A stretch of DNA of 7,258 nt. Origin: Rhodospirillales bacterium. Its GTDB lineage: Bacteria; Pseudomonadota; Alphaproteobacteria; Rhodospirillales; JAPHTL01. The DNA is taken from the NCBI GenBank assembly GCA_026193355.1, contig JAPHTL010000241.1, positions 1 to 7,258 on the forward strand, in the 5' to 3' direction. The position numbers and the translations under genes are program-made. The notes under the pieces were generated by a model, which saw only the letters and a list, made by a program, of their open reading frames with translations, made no database searches and had not been told where the DNA came from. Shown here in pieces: positions 1-5,789 of the stretch (position 1 is the first letter of the stretch; every line of letters begins with the position of its first letter).

Positions 1-611
1 GGCGAGATGGTGTCGATCGGCTTTTTCTTGGCTTTCATGATGTTGGGCAGCGAAGCGTAACGAGGCGTGTTCAGGCGAAGATCCGTGGTCACCACACATG
101 GAACCTTGAGCGCCACAGTTTCGAGCCCGCCATCGACCTCGCGGATGACGGTCGCCTTGCCGTCGGCGACATCCAGCTTCGAAGCAAACGTCCCCTGCGG
201 CCAACCAAGCAACGCGGCCAGCATCTGGCCCGTCTGGTTGGAATCGTCGTCGATCGCCTGCTTGCCGAGGAACACCAGGTCGGGGCTTTCCTTGTCCACC
301 AGGGCCTTCAGCAACTTGGCCACCGCCAGCGGTTGCAGATCCTCGTCGGACTGGACCAGAATGCCTCTATCGCCACCCATGGCGAGCGCCGTCCGGATCG
401 TTTCCTGCGACTGGGCGACGCCCATGGAAACAATGACGATCTCTTCCACGGCACCGGCTTCCTTAAGGCGAACCGCCTCTTCAACCGCGATTTCATCGAA
501 GGGGTTCATTGACATCTTCACGTTCGCCGTTTCGACGCCCGTGTTGTCAGCCTTGACACGGATCTTGACGTTGTAGTCAACGACCCGCTTCACAGCGCAT
601 AGAATTTTCAT
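1..611 (-). CDS. etfB: Electron transfer flavoprotein beta subunit (partial, C-terminus beyond left edge)
   Basis: Beta subunit of the soluble heterodimeric ETF, which accepts electrons from acyl-CoA dehydrogenases through FAD and passes them to ETF-quinone oxidoreductase. Reading from the ATG at 611, 203 residues are visible; the family is usually about 250, so some 45 C-terminal residues are missing. The start MKILCAVKRVVDYNVKIRVK is typical. Other family segments are the AIDDDSNQTGQM nucleotide-binding stretch (residues 119-130) and the conserved DGGLETVALKVPCVVTTDLR region (160-179). PRYASLPNIMKAKKK (183-197) corresponds to the recognition loop that docks on acyl-CoA dehydrogenases; its anchoring leucine is Leu188 here. 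Only a weak ribosome site precedes the start. It lies 174 bp downstream of the adenosyltransferase gene and probably has its own promoter. etfA is expected beyond the left edge (inference). Mcd, encoded upstream in the cluster, is a plausible electron donor. Confidence 0.96.
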   Translation of the reverse strand, partial: MKILCAVKRVVDYNVKIRVKADNTGVETANVKMSMNPFDEIAVEEAVRLKEAGAVEEIVIVSMGVAQSQETIRTALAMGGDRGILVQSDEDLQPLAVAKLLKALVDKESPDLVFLGKQAIDDDSNQTGQMLAALLGWPQGTFASKLDVADGKATVIREVDGGLETVALKVPCVVTTDLRLNTPRYASLPNIMKAKKKPIDTIS

Positions 612-785
612 CTTCAGCCCGAATTTTTTGTGGTGGAAATCCTAATGTTCAATACACCACCCCTTACCGGAAAATCCTTTGGCCGGAATGGGATAATGAA
701 AACATCCGCCTCGTTTTGTGCACCCGCACAATAGTCCCTGACCCAACACCTGTCAACGCGACCGGCACACCCTTGATACGGCATT
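612..785. other. Intergenic gap between adenosyltransferase gene and etfB
   Basis: This 174-bp gap contains the predicted etfB promoter and an AT-rich leader. In the leader, gtggtg (630-635) can pair with caccac (655-660) as a 6-bp stem with a 19-nt loop, about 20 nt upstream of the etfB start. I see no convincing rho-independent terminator and no credible small gene. A short reading frame on the - strand crossing this gap overlaps the adenosyltransferase gene out of frame and has no family resemblance. Confidence 0.6.
728..756 (-). promoter_or_regulatory. Sigma-70-like promoter for etfB
   Basis: On the - strand a perfect -35 hexamer TTGACA (756-751) is followed by a 17-bp spacer and TATTGT (733-728), which matches the -10 consensus at 4 of 6 positions. 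Transcription would begin near 721 and give a leader of about 110 nt before the etfB start at 611. The site lies in the gap after the adenosyltransferase stop codon, so etfB (and presumably etfA) could be expressed independently of the upstream genes. The call rests on sequence match alone. Confidence 0.6.
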
Positions 786-1349
786 TCAGCGCGTTGCGCC
801 GGGCTGCCAAAGCACGTCCAGCGCGCCCTGACCGTTGAGGTGGCGCGCCAGAACAAACAGGTGGTCGGACAGGCGGTTGACGTAACGAATTGCCTCATCG
901 TTCAGGGGTTCATGCGATGAAAGCGCGACCATCAGACGCTCGGCCCGGCGCACAACCGTCCGCCCCAGATGAAGGTGTGCCGCCGCAGGCGTTCCACCCG
1001 GCAAAATGAACGACGTCAGCGGTTGCAGTCCATCATTCATCGAATCGATTTCGATTTCCAGCCGCGCCACCTGTTCCGCCGTAATCCGCAGTGCGCCGTC
1101 TGCCTTTCGGCCATCTTCGGGCGTACACAGATCGGCCCCCAGATCGAAAAGGTCGTTCTGGATACGCGCCAGCATGGCGTCCGCATCGCCTTCCGCCGAC
1201 AGGCGCGCCAACCCGATCACGGCATTCGCCTCATCTACCGTGCCATAGGCCTCTACCCTCAGGTCCGCCTTGGAAACCCGGCGGCCGTCACCCAGCGATG
1301 TTTCACCCCCATCGCCGCCGCGCGTGTAGATTTTGCTCAGATGCACCAT
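786..1349 (-). CDS. PduO-type cob(I)alamin adenosyltransferase
   Basis: ATP:cob(I)alamin adenosyltransferase of the PduO/MMAB family (187 aa, a normal length). It transfers the 5'-deoxyadenosyl group of ATP to cob(I)alamin, giving adenosylcobalamin, in the cytoplasm. Visible family signatures, in order: KIYTRGGDGGETSLGDGRRV (residues 6-25), the N-terminal ATP-binding motif; RVEAYGTVDEANAVIG (31-46); FILPGGTPAAAHLHLGR (114-130) running into TVVRRAER (131-138), which holds conserved arginines and a glutamate of the active site; and NRLSDHLFVLAR (158-169). The ATG at 1349 is supported by AGGG (1361-1358) eight bases upstream and by the match of the first residues to the family. It starts 14 bp after the GGDEF gene stop, so the two are very likely co-transcribed and may be translationally coupled. 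The cofactor it makes is required by ethylmalonyl-CoA mutase, encoded in this window, which fits a dedicated supply role (inference). Confidence 0.95.
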   Translation of the reverse strand: MVHLSKIYTRGGDGGETSLGDGRRVSKADLRVEAYGTVDEANAVIGLARLSAEGDADAMLARIQNDLFDLGADLCTPEDGRKADGALRITAEQVARLEIEIDSMNDGLQPLTSFILPGGTPAAAHLHLGRTVVRRAERLMVALSSHEPLNDEAIRYVNRLSDHLFVLARHLNGQGALDVLWQPGATR

Positions 1350-1363
1350 AACGTCCGCCCTGT

Positions 1364-2503
1364 TCAGACCGCTTCGTATTCCGGGGCCTGTTCGTGAATG
1401 ATAAAACGTCCACCCCCGGCGGCGGTCGCCGCCGCAAGGGCCTTTCCGGCTTTCTCGAAGGCGCTTTCAGGGGGCGTTGTTTCATCGCGCAGGATGACCG
1501 CACCAAGACTGACAGTCAGTGAAATTTCTTCTCCGTCACGATTGAACGGCAGTTCAATTTCTTCGCGCAGCTTGTCGAGGATCGTGGTCAAGGCCTCGAC
1601 ACCCGGCAGGTGATTCATGAAAATTGCGAATTCGTCACCGCCAGACCGCGCAACAAGGTCATCGGTACGCACCGCCCTGCGCACTCTACTGGCGATTTCG
1701 ATGACAAGACCGTCGCAGAAATTTGCGCCGTACTTTTCATTCAGGGGGTTAAATCCATCAATATCGAAACGGACGAGGGCCGAGCATTCACCTTCTTCCC
1801 GTATCGCCCCGCGAACCTGTTCAAGAAGCAGGCTCCGACTCGCCAGTCCGGTCAACTGATCGTGATTGGCCATGCGCCCAAGCTTTTTCCTGCCGGAGAT
1901 CTGTTCCGTAACGACGCGCACCATCCCCTCCACGCCGGCGACATTTCCATCCTCGTCCTCATAGAATCGGGCATTGACGGAAGTCCAGGCGATCGACCCG
2001 TCCTTGCATATCATCGGCACCAGAATGGCGTTTACACGCCCCCCCGACTTGCGGAGTTCCTCAAGCATCTGGACGCCACTGTCGGGGTCGTCATAGTAGT
2101 TGGAGAGTGGCGTTCCGATGACTTCCTTCACATCCCAACCAGCCGCCGCCGTCAACGAGCGCGAGACCATGACGATTTTGCCGTCGAGGTCCGTCCGGTA
2201 AAAGACATCCGACATGTTGTCCATGATGCCCCGAAGTGTTCGCTCCGAACGCGCCGCACGGCGGATGGTCGAGTCCAGGTCGGCAACCATCCGCGCGGCC
2301 ACATAGGCCAAAGGGGCAGCGACGGCAATCGGCACCAGAATCGGAAGCAGAATGGAGAACAGGCTAAAGGACCTGTCAAAAGCGTAGAGAATGCCGTAGC
2401 AGAGAACCACGGCCGAAATCAGGCAGAACGCAACGACTTCAAGGGCGACCCGCGTAGGGCCATGCGACCTGATCCGATCATAGATCGGCGACCCGAGATT
2501 CAT
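1364..2503 (-). CDS. Membrane-anchored PAS-GGDEF protein with degenerate GTP site
   Basis: 379-aa signalling protein. Two hydrophobic segments (about residues 18-41 and 46-70) are joined by only a few polar residues, suggesting a membrane hairpin without a periplasmic sensor. A PAS domain follows (about 88-200), then a GGDEF domain from HDQLTGL (214-220) to the C-terminus. The motif SGGDEF is present (GGDEF 288-292), as are metal ligand Asp247, the guanine contacts Asn255 and Asp264, and an RTDD inhibitory site (279-282) exactly five residues before GGDEF. However, relative to active cyclases such as PleD, the DxDxFK lysine is Asn252, the GH histidine is Ala260, the glycine before Asp264 is Cys263, and the C-terminal ADxALYxAKxxGR segment reads AGKALAAATAAGG (352-364), losing its Asp, Tyr, Lys and Arg. 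Cyclase activity is therefore doubtful. There is no EAL domain. The gene lies between mcd and the adenosyltransferase gene. Function in the pathway is unknown. Confidence 0.9.
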   Translation of the reverse strand: MNLGSPIYDRIRSHGPTRVALEVVAFCLISAVVLCYGILYAFDRSFSLFSILLPILVPIAVAAPLAYVAARMVADLDSTIRRAARSERTLRGIMDNMSDVFYRTDLDGKIVMVSRSLTAAAGWDVKEVIGTPLSNYYDDPDSGVQMLEELRKSGGRVNAILVPMICKDGSIAWTSVNARFYEDEDGNVAGVEGMVRVVTEQISGRKKLGRMANHDQLTGLASRSLLLEQVRGAIREEGECSALVRFDIDGFNPLNEKYGANFCDGLVIEIASRVRRAVRTDDLVARSGGDEFAIFMNHLPGVEALTTILDKLREEIELPFNRDGEEISLTVSLGAVILRDETTPPESAFEKAGKALAAATAAGGGRFIIHEQAPEYEAV

Positions 2504-2594
2504 GCGCCTGCGCCCCGTTTGCGGTAAAAGAGCGCCAATGTTGCCCTACGGCAAGCCGGGTGTCCAGCGTACGCAGGCGCTTCCCGGTTTCTGC
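2504..2594. repeat. Inverted repeats in mcd-GGDEF spacer
   Basis: The 91-bp spacer has a perfect 9-bp inverted repeat: gcgcctgcg at 2504-2512 and cgcaggcgc at 2572-2580, with a 59-nt interval. In the - strand transcript the second arm lies directly against the ATG of the GGDEF gene and includes its only purine-rich ribosome-site candidate (GCAGGCGC). Inside the interval is a 5-bp hairpin, ttgcc (2541-2545) and ggcaa (2550-2554), with a 4-nt loop. Neither is followed by a proper U-run, so they look more like leader structure than a terminator. Confidence 0.45.
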
Positions 2595-4250
2595 TCAACG
2601 TCGTGACAGCAGCCCACGCGCAATAACATGGGCCTGGATCTCGGCCGCGCCTTCAAAAATGTTGAGAATGCGCGCATCGCAAAGAATCCGGCTGATCGGA
2701 TATTCTTCGGCATAGCCGTTGCCGCCGTGGATCTGCAGTGCGTTGTCCGCGTTGGTCCAGGCCACCCTGGCGGCCAGGAGCTTGGCCATTCCCGCCTCGA
2801 TATCGCAGCGCAGGTCCGAATCCTTCTCGCGCCCGGCGAAGTAGGTGAGTTGCCGCGCCACCATGGTTTCGACAACCATCCACACCAGCTTCGAGAAAAC
2901 GCGGGGAAAGGCATAGATCGGCTTGCCAAACTGGCTGCGTTCCTGGGCGTAGCGAAGACCCGTTTCCATTGCGTTCTGCGCGACGCCCACGGCGCGCGCC
3001 GCCGTCTGGATACGCGCCGATTCGAATGTTTCCATCAGTTGCTTGAAACCTTCACCCTCTTTTTCGCCAAGAAGGTTGGCGGCAGGCACCTCGAAGCCAT
3101 CGAAGCTGAGTTCGTATTCCTTCATGCCGCGATAGCCGAGGACCGCAATCTCGCCGCCCTCCATGCCTTTTGCGGGGAACAGGTCGTCTTCCGTGCCGCG
3201 CGGCTTTTCGGCCAGAAACATGGAAAGGCCCTTGTAGCCTTTCTCGTCGGGGTTTGTCCGCGCCAGCAAGGTCATCACATCTGACCGGCTGGCGTGGGTG
3301 ATCCAGGTCTTGTTGCCGGTAATCCTGTAGGTATCGCCATCGCGCACGGCCCGCGTACGCAGCCCGGCAAGATCCGAGCCGTTGTTCGGTTCGGTGAAAA
3401 CGGCGGTGGGCAGAATTTCTCCCGAGGCAATGCGCGGAAGATAGGATTGTTTCTGTTCCTCCGTCCCGCCCAGACGGATCAGTTCTGCGGCGATCTCGGA
3501 ACGCGTCCCAAGGGAACCGACGCCGATATAGCCACGCGACAGTTCCTCGGTGACCACGCACATGGCCATCTTGCCCATGCCCAGCCCGCCATATTCCTCG
3601 GGAATCGTCAGGCCGAACACGCCAAGCTCGGCCATCTGCTCGACCACGTCCATCGGGATCAGGACATCCTTGAGATGCCATTCATGGGCATGGGGCGCGA
3701 CCTGATCATCGGCGAACTTGCGGAACTGGTCGCGGACCAGTTCCAGCGTTTCGTCACCAAGGCCGTTTGCGCCGAAGTGCCCATCCACGATCAGTTCGGC
3801 AATACGCGCACGGCATTCGGCCGTGAACCCGTGTTCACGCAACAGCGTCGTATAGGGCGTCTGAAGCAGTTTGCGCTCACGCGCCTCGATTCCGAAATCC
3901 GCCAGCCGGACAATTTCGCCCTGACTGATCGGGATGCCCCCATAGATCTGATGGAGGTATTCGCTGTAGGCCGCCTGAAGGATCAGTTGTTCAAGCTCTC
4001 CGAACCGGTCCGATGAATCGAGCCTCTTCGCCCACTCCAGCATCTGGGTAAGAGCCTCGACATAGGTGGCGAACCAGGACAGGCCATGCGCTGCGAACTG
4101 GTGTTTTTCGAGCTGTTCGCCATCCACCCTGCCGTCACGCACGATAAGCGTTTCGAGATGGCGGATGATCGAATCCCGCGTGTCGCGGACGGCTTCCAGC
4201 GCCCGTTCGCAGGTATAGAGCAGGTCGGTGATGACCAGTGTCTTCGCCAT
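2595..4250 (-). CDS. mcd: Methylsuccinyl-CoA dehydrogenase
   Basis: FAD-dependent acyl-CoA dehydrogenase (551 aa) that oxidises (2S)-methylsuccinyl-CoA to mesaconyl-CoA in the ethylmalonyl-CoA pathway, donating electrons to ETF. The diagnostic feature is the N-terminal extension of about 160 residues, with HQFAAHGLSWFATYVEALTQ (50-69) and YSEYLHQIYGGIPISQGE (95-112), absent from ordinary 380-residue acyl-CoA dehydrogenases. The core follows: FTEPNNGSD (285-293), ITGNKTWITHASRSD (310-324), ERSQFGKPI (437-445), QIHGGNGY (506-513) and IFEGAAEIQ (531-539), where Glu533 aligns with the catalytic base Glu376 of medium-chain dehydrogenase. The reading frame is open upstream to 4421, but that part would overlap ccr and lacks family resemblance. 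The ATG at 4250 has AGGAG (4265-4261) ten bases before it and the typical start MAKTLVITDLLYTCERAL. It begins 23 bp after ccr, so the two form an operon. A generic acyl-CoA dehydrogenase role is unlikely given the extension and context. Confidence 0.94.
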   Translation of the reverse strand: MAKTLVITDLLYTCERALEAVRDTRDSIIRHLETLIVRDGRVDGEQLEKHQFAAHGLSWFATYVEALTQMLEWAKRLDSSDRFGELEQLILQAAYSEYLHQIYGGIPISQGEIVRLADFGIEARERKLLQTPYTTLLREHGFTAECRARIAELIVDGHFGANGLGDETLELVRDQFRKFADDQVAPHAHEWHLKDVLIPMDVVEQMAELGVFGLTIPEEYGGLGMGKMAMCVVTEELSRGYIGVGSLGTRSEIAAELIRLGGTEEQKQSYLPRIASGEILPTAVFTEPNNGSDLAGLRTRAVRDGDTYRITGNKTWITHASRSDVMTLLARTNPDEKGYKGLSMFLAEKPRGTEDDLFPAKGMEGGEIAVLGYRGMKEYELSFDGFEVPAANLLGEKEGEGFKQLMETFESARIQTAARAVGVAQNAMETGLRYAQERSQFGKPIYAFPRVFSKLVWMVVETMVARQLTYFAGREKDSDLRCDIEAGMAKLLAARVAWTNADNALQIHGGNGYAEEYPISRILCDARILNIFEGAAEIQAHVIARGLLSRR

Positions 4251-4260
4251 GGCTTTCTCT

Positions 4261-4265
4261 CTCCT
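4261..4265 (-). promoter_or_regulatory. Ribosome binding site of mcd
   Basis: AGGAG on the - strand, ten bases before the ATG at 4250 and inside the 23-bp ccr-mcd gap. It decides the mcd start against the longer open frame, whose ATG at 4421 lies within ccr. Confidence 0.75.
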
Positions 4266-4273
4266 GTACGCCG

Positions 4274-5554
4274 TCAGCCTTCGACCACGTCCTCGAACGT
4301 CCGCCGGCCGGGCGCGCCGGCCTGGACGAGGACCGCCATGTTCCCCGGTTTGTGCTTGTTGTTCATCATCTTCGTGTGCGCCTTTGGAATGTTTTCCCAC
4401 GAGAACACCTCGGACATGCACGGGTCGATCCGGCGCTCGATAACGAGCTGGTTCGCCTGCGATGCCTGCATCAGGTTGGCGAAATGGCTACCCTGGATGC
4501 GCTTCTGGCGCATCCACACGAAACGCGCGTCGAAGGTGATGTTGAAGCCAGTGGTGCCGGCGCAGAAAACCACCATGCCACCGCGTTTGACGACGAAGCA
4601 GGATACGGGGAAGGTCGCCTCGCCGGGATGCTCGAAGACGAAGTCGACGTCGTTGCCCTTGCCGGTGACCTCCCAGATCGCCTTGCCGAACTTGCGAACC
4701 TCCTTCATGTAGCCGTCAAATTCCGGGCTGTTGACCGTCGGCAACTGCCCCCAGCAATTGAAGTCATTGCGGTTGATCACGCCCTTGGCGCCGAGGCTCA
4801 TGACGAAATCGCGCTTGGAGTCATCGGAGATGATGCCGATGGCGTTGGCGCCTGCCGTGGCGATCAACTGGATGGCCATCGACCCCAGTCCGCCCGAAGC
4901 GCCCCAAACCAGCACATTGTGGCCCGGCCGCAGGATGTGCGGACGATGGCCGAAAAGCATGCGATACGCAGTGGCCAGCGTCAGGGTGTAGCACGCGCTT
5001 TCCTCCCAGGTCAGGTGCTGGGGGCGTTTCATCAGCTGCTGCGCCTGCACCTTGGTGAACTGGGCAAAAGAACCGTCCGGCGTCTCGTAGCCCCAGATCT
5101 TCTGGCTGGGCGAGAACATGGGATCGCCGCCGTTACATTCCTCATCGTCACCGTCGGTGCGGTTGCAATGGACCACGACTTCGTCGCCCACCTTCCAGCG
5201 CTTCACCTTCGAGCCGACCGCCCAGATGATGCCCGAGGCATCCGACCCGGCGATGTGGAATTCCGCGCCATGCACGTCGAAGGGGGAAATCGGCTTGCCC
5301 AAGGCGGCCCAGACGCCGTTGTAGTTGACGCCGGCCGCCATGACCATGACCAGCACGTCATGGGAATCGAGTTCAGGAACGGGCACGACCTCGACTTGCA
5401 TGGCCTCTTCGGGTTCGCCGTGACGCTCGCGCCGGATCGACCATGCATACATGTTTTTGGGAATATGTCCCAAAGGTGGAATTTCGCCGATTTCGTAAAG
5501 ATCTTTCATGACTTGCCCTGCTACCTGTTCGACCAACTCTGTTGAGTCTTTCAT
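4274..5554 (-). CDS. ccr: Crotonyl-CoA carboxylase/reductase
   Basis: NADPH-dependent enzyme of the medium-chain dehydrogenase/reductase superfamily (426 aa) that reductively carboxylates crotonyl-CoA to ethylmalonyl-CoA, the key step of the ethylmalonyl-CoA pathway; cytoplasmic. Near-continuous family matches include KDLYEIGEIPPLGH (17-30), MYAWSIRRERHGEP (35-48), AAGVNYNGVW (73-82), DGDDEECNGGDPMFSP (134-149), the Rossmann motif WGASGGLGS (217-225), FGKAIWEVTGKGNDVDFVFE (289-308) with HPGEATFP following, and IQGSHFANL (353-361). His357 corresponds to a residue reported to position CO2 in a homologous CCR. I place the start at the ATG at 5554 because the resulting length matches the Rhodobacter enzyme (about 430). 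The ATG at 5509, just before KDLYEIGE, has a better AGGG ribosome site and is a real alternative. The open frame to 5656 is rejected, as it covers the regulatory region. It is first gene of the leftward operon and divergent from ecm. Confidence 0.97.
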   Translation of the reverse strand: MKDSTELVEQVAGQVMKDLYEIGEIPPLGHIPKNMYAWSIRRERHGEPEEAMQVEVVPVPELDSHDVLVMVMAAGVNYNGVWAALGKPISPFDVHGAEFHIAGSDASGIIWAVGSKVKRWKVGDEVVVHCNRTDGDDEECNGGDPMFSPSQKIWGYETPDGSFAQFTKVQAQQLMKRPQHLTWEESACYTLTLATAYRMLFGHRPHILRPGHNVLVWGASGGLGSMAIQLIATAGANAIGIISDDSKRDFVMSLGAKGVINRNDFNCWGQLPTVNSPEFDGYMKEVRKFGKAIWEVTGKGNDVDFVFEHPGEATFPVSCFVVKRGGMVVFCAGTTGFNITFDARFVWMRQKRIQGSHFANLMQASQANQLVIERRIDPCMSEVFSWENIPKAHTKMMNNKHKPGNMAVLVQAGAPGRRTFEDVVEG

Positions 5555-5635
5555 TAATCTCAACCCCGAAATGAAGCCTGTTTCGTTCGCGGCCACCCTC
5601 GTTTTCCGCTTGGATTCTGCATATTCAACGCGTAG

Positions 5636-5700
5636 TTTTATTGCACCTGCGAACATGCAAAAGGTACAGCAATAAACGGATTTCGCAAACTTTTATTGCA
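5636..5700. repeat. Three copies of TTTATTGC
   Basis: TTTTATTGCA occurs exactly twice on the + strand, at 5636-5645 and 5691-5700. The reverse complement of its core, GCAATAAA, lies between them at 5669-5676. The core copies are thus at 5637-5644 (+), 5669-5676 (-) and 5692-5699 (+), with centre spacings of 32 and 23 bp. They sit between the two divergent genes, and the third overlaps the predicted ecm -35 box, so they are candidate binding sites for a regulator of ecm and ccr. Confidence 0.5.
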
Positions 5701-5725
5701 TGGCAAAACAATATTTCCTTATATT
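5696..5725 (+). promoter_or_regulatory. Probable ecm promoter with overlapping inverted repeats
   Basis: A -35-like TTGCAT (5696-5701) and a -10-like TATATT (5720-5725, 5 of 6 consensus matches) are separated by 18 bp, predicting a start near 5732 and a leader of about 58 nt. The -35 lies in the small palindrome TTGC-ATG-GCAA (5696-5706). The -10 is overlapped by the perfect inverted repeat CAATAT-TTCCTT-ATATTG (5709-5726). Both are candidate operators; the -35 match to consensus is weak, which would fit an activated promoter. Confidence 0.45.
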
Positions 5726-5772
5726 GATACGTGACTACCCATAAAAGAGTGCAAATCTTTCAATTGGTTGCT

Positions 5773-5778
5773 GAGGAG
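5773..5778 (+). promoter_or_regulatory. Ribosome binding site of ecm
   Basis: GAGGAG, eleven bases before the ATG at 5790. It supports that start, and the first family-conserved residues (PWLIRTYSGHS) follow at residue 16. Confidence 0.7.
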
Positions 5779-5789
5779 CGGCGCGACGA

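Larger units (their letters stand above)
5555..5789. promoter_or_regulatory. Divergent ccr/ecm control region
   Basis: This 235-bp AT-richer region must contain the promoters of both the ccr operon (leftward) and ecm (rightward). I counted eight TTGC or GCAA tetramers between 5641 and 5771: TTGC at 5641, 5696 and 5768; GCAA at 5657, 5669, 5685, 5703 and 5751. None lies in 5555-5640. Regulators of the ScfR/RamB family, which control short-chain acyl-CoA genes in alphaproteobacteria, recognise TTTGCAAA-like sites, and TTTCGCAAA at 5681-5689 is close to that. A TetR-type activator (CcrR) is known for ccr in Methylobacterium, so that family is an alternative. I could not place a convincing ccr promoter by eye. 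Confidence 0.6.

Noticed and set aside
67..576. 169-codon open frame on the + strand at the left edge
   Set aside because: It is antisense to etfB, which is recognisable residue by residue on the - strand; the antisense product is serine- and threonine-rich and of low complexity.
614..898. 94-codon open frame on the - strand between etfB and the adenosyltransferase gene
   Set aside because: It overlaps the 3' end of the adenosyltransferase gene in another frame, has no good ribosome site and no family resemblance.
1610..2527. 305-codon open frame on the + strand
   Set aside because: It lies opposite the PAS-GGDEF gene, which has clear domains on the - strand. The antisense product is rich in charged residues with no recognisable motif.
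2541..2554. Possible rho-independent terminator after mcd
   Set aside because: The stem is only 5 bp and is not immediately followed by a U-run on the - strand, so termination is not supported.
2628..4016. Two + strand open frames of 218 and 240 codons opposite mcd
   Set aside because: Both are antisense to the well-supported dehydrogenase and show no domain of their own.
4251..4421. N-terminal extension of Mcd to an ATG at 4421
   Set aside because: It would overlap the ccr coding end by about 150 bp, and the strong AGGAG lies just before the ATG at 4250.
4238..5545. 435-codon open frame on the + strand
   Set aside because: It is antisense to ccr across nearly its whole length. The - strand product is an unmistakable Ccr, whereas this translation shows no family resemblance; long antisense frames are common in high-GC genes.
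5555..5656. N-terminal extension of Ccr to an ATG at 5656
   Set aside because: The added 34 residues do not match known Ccr proteins, and they would cover the divergent regulatory region.
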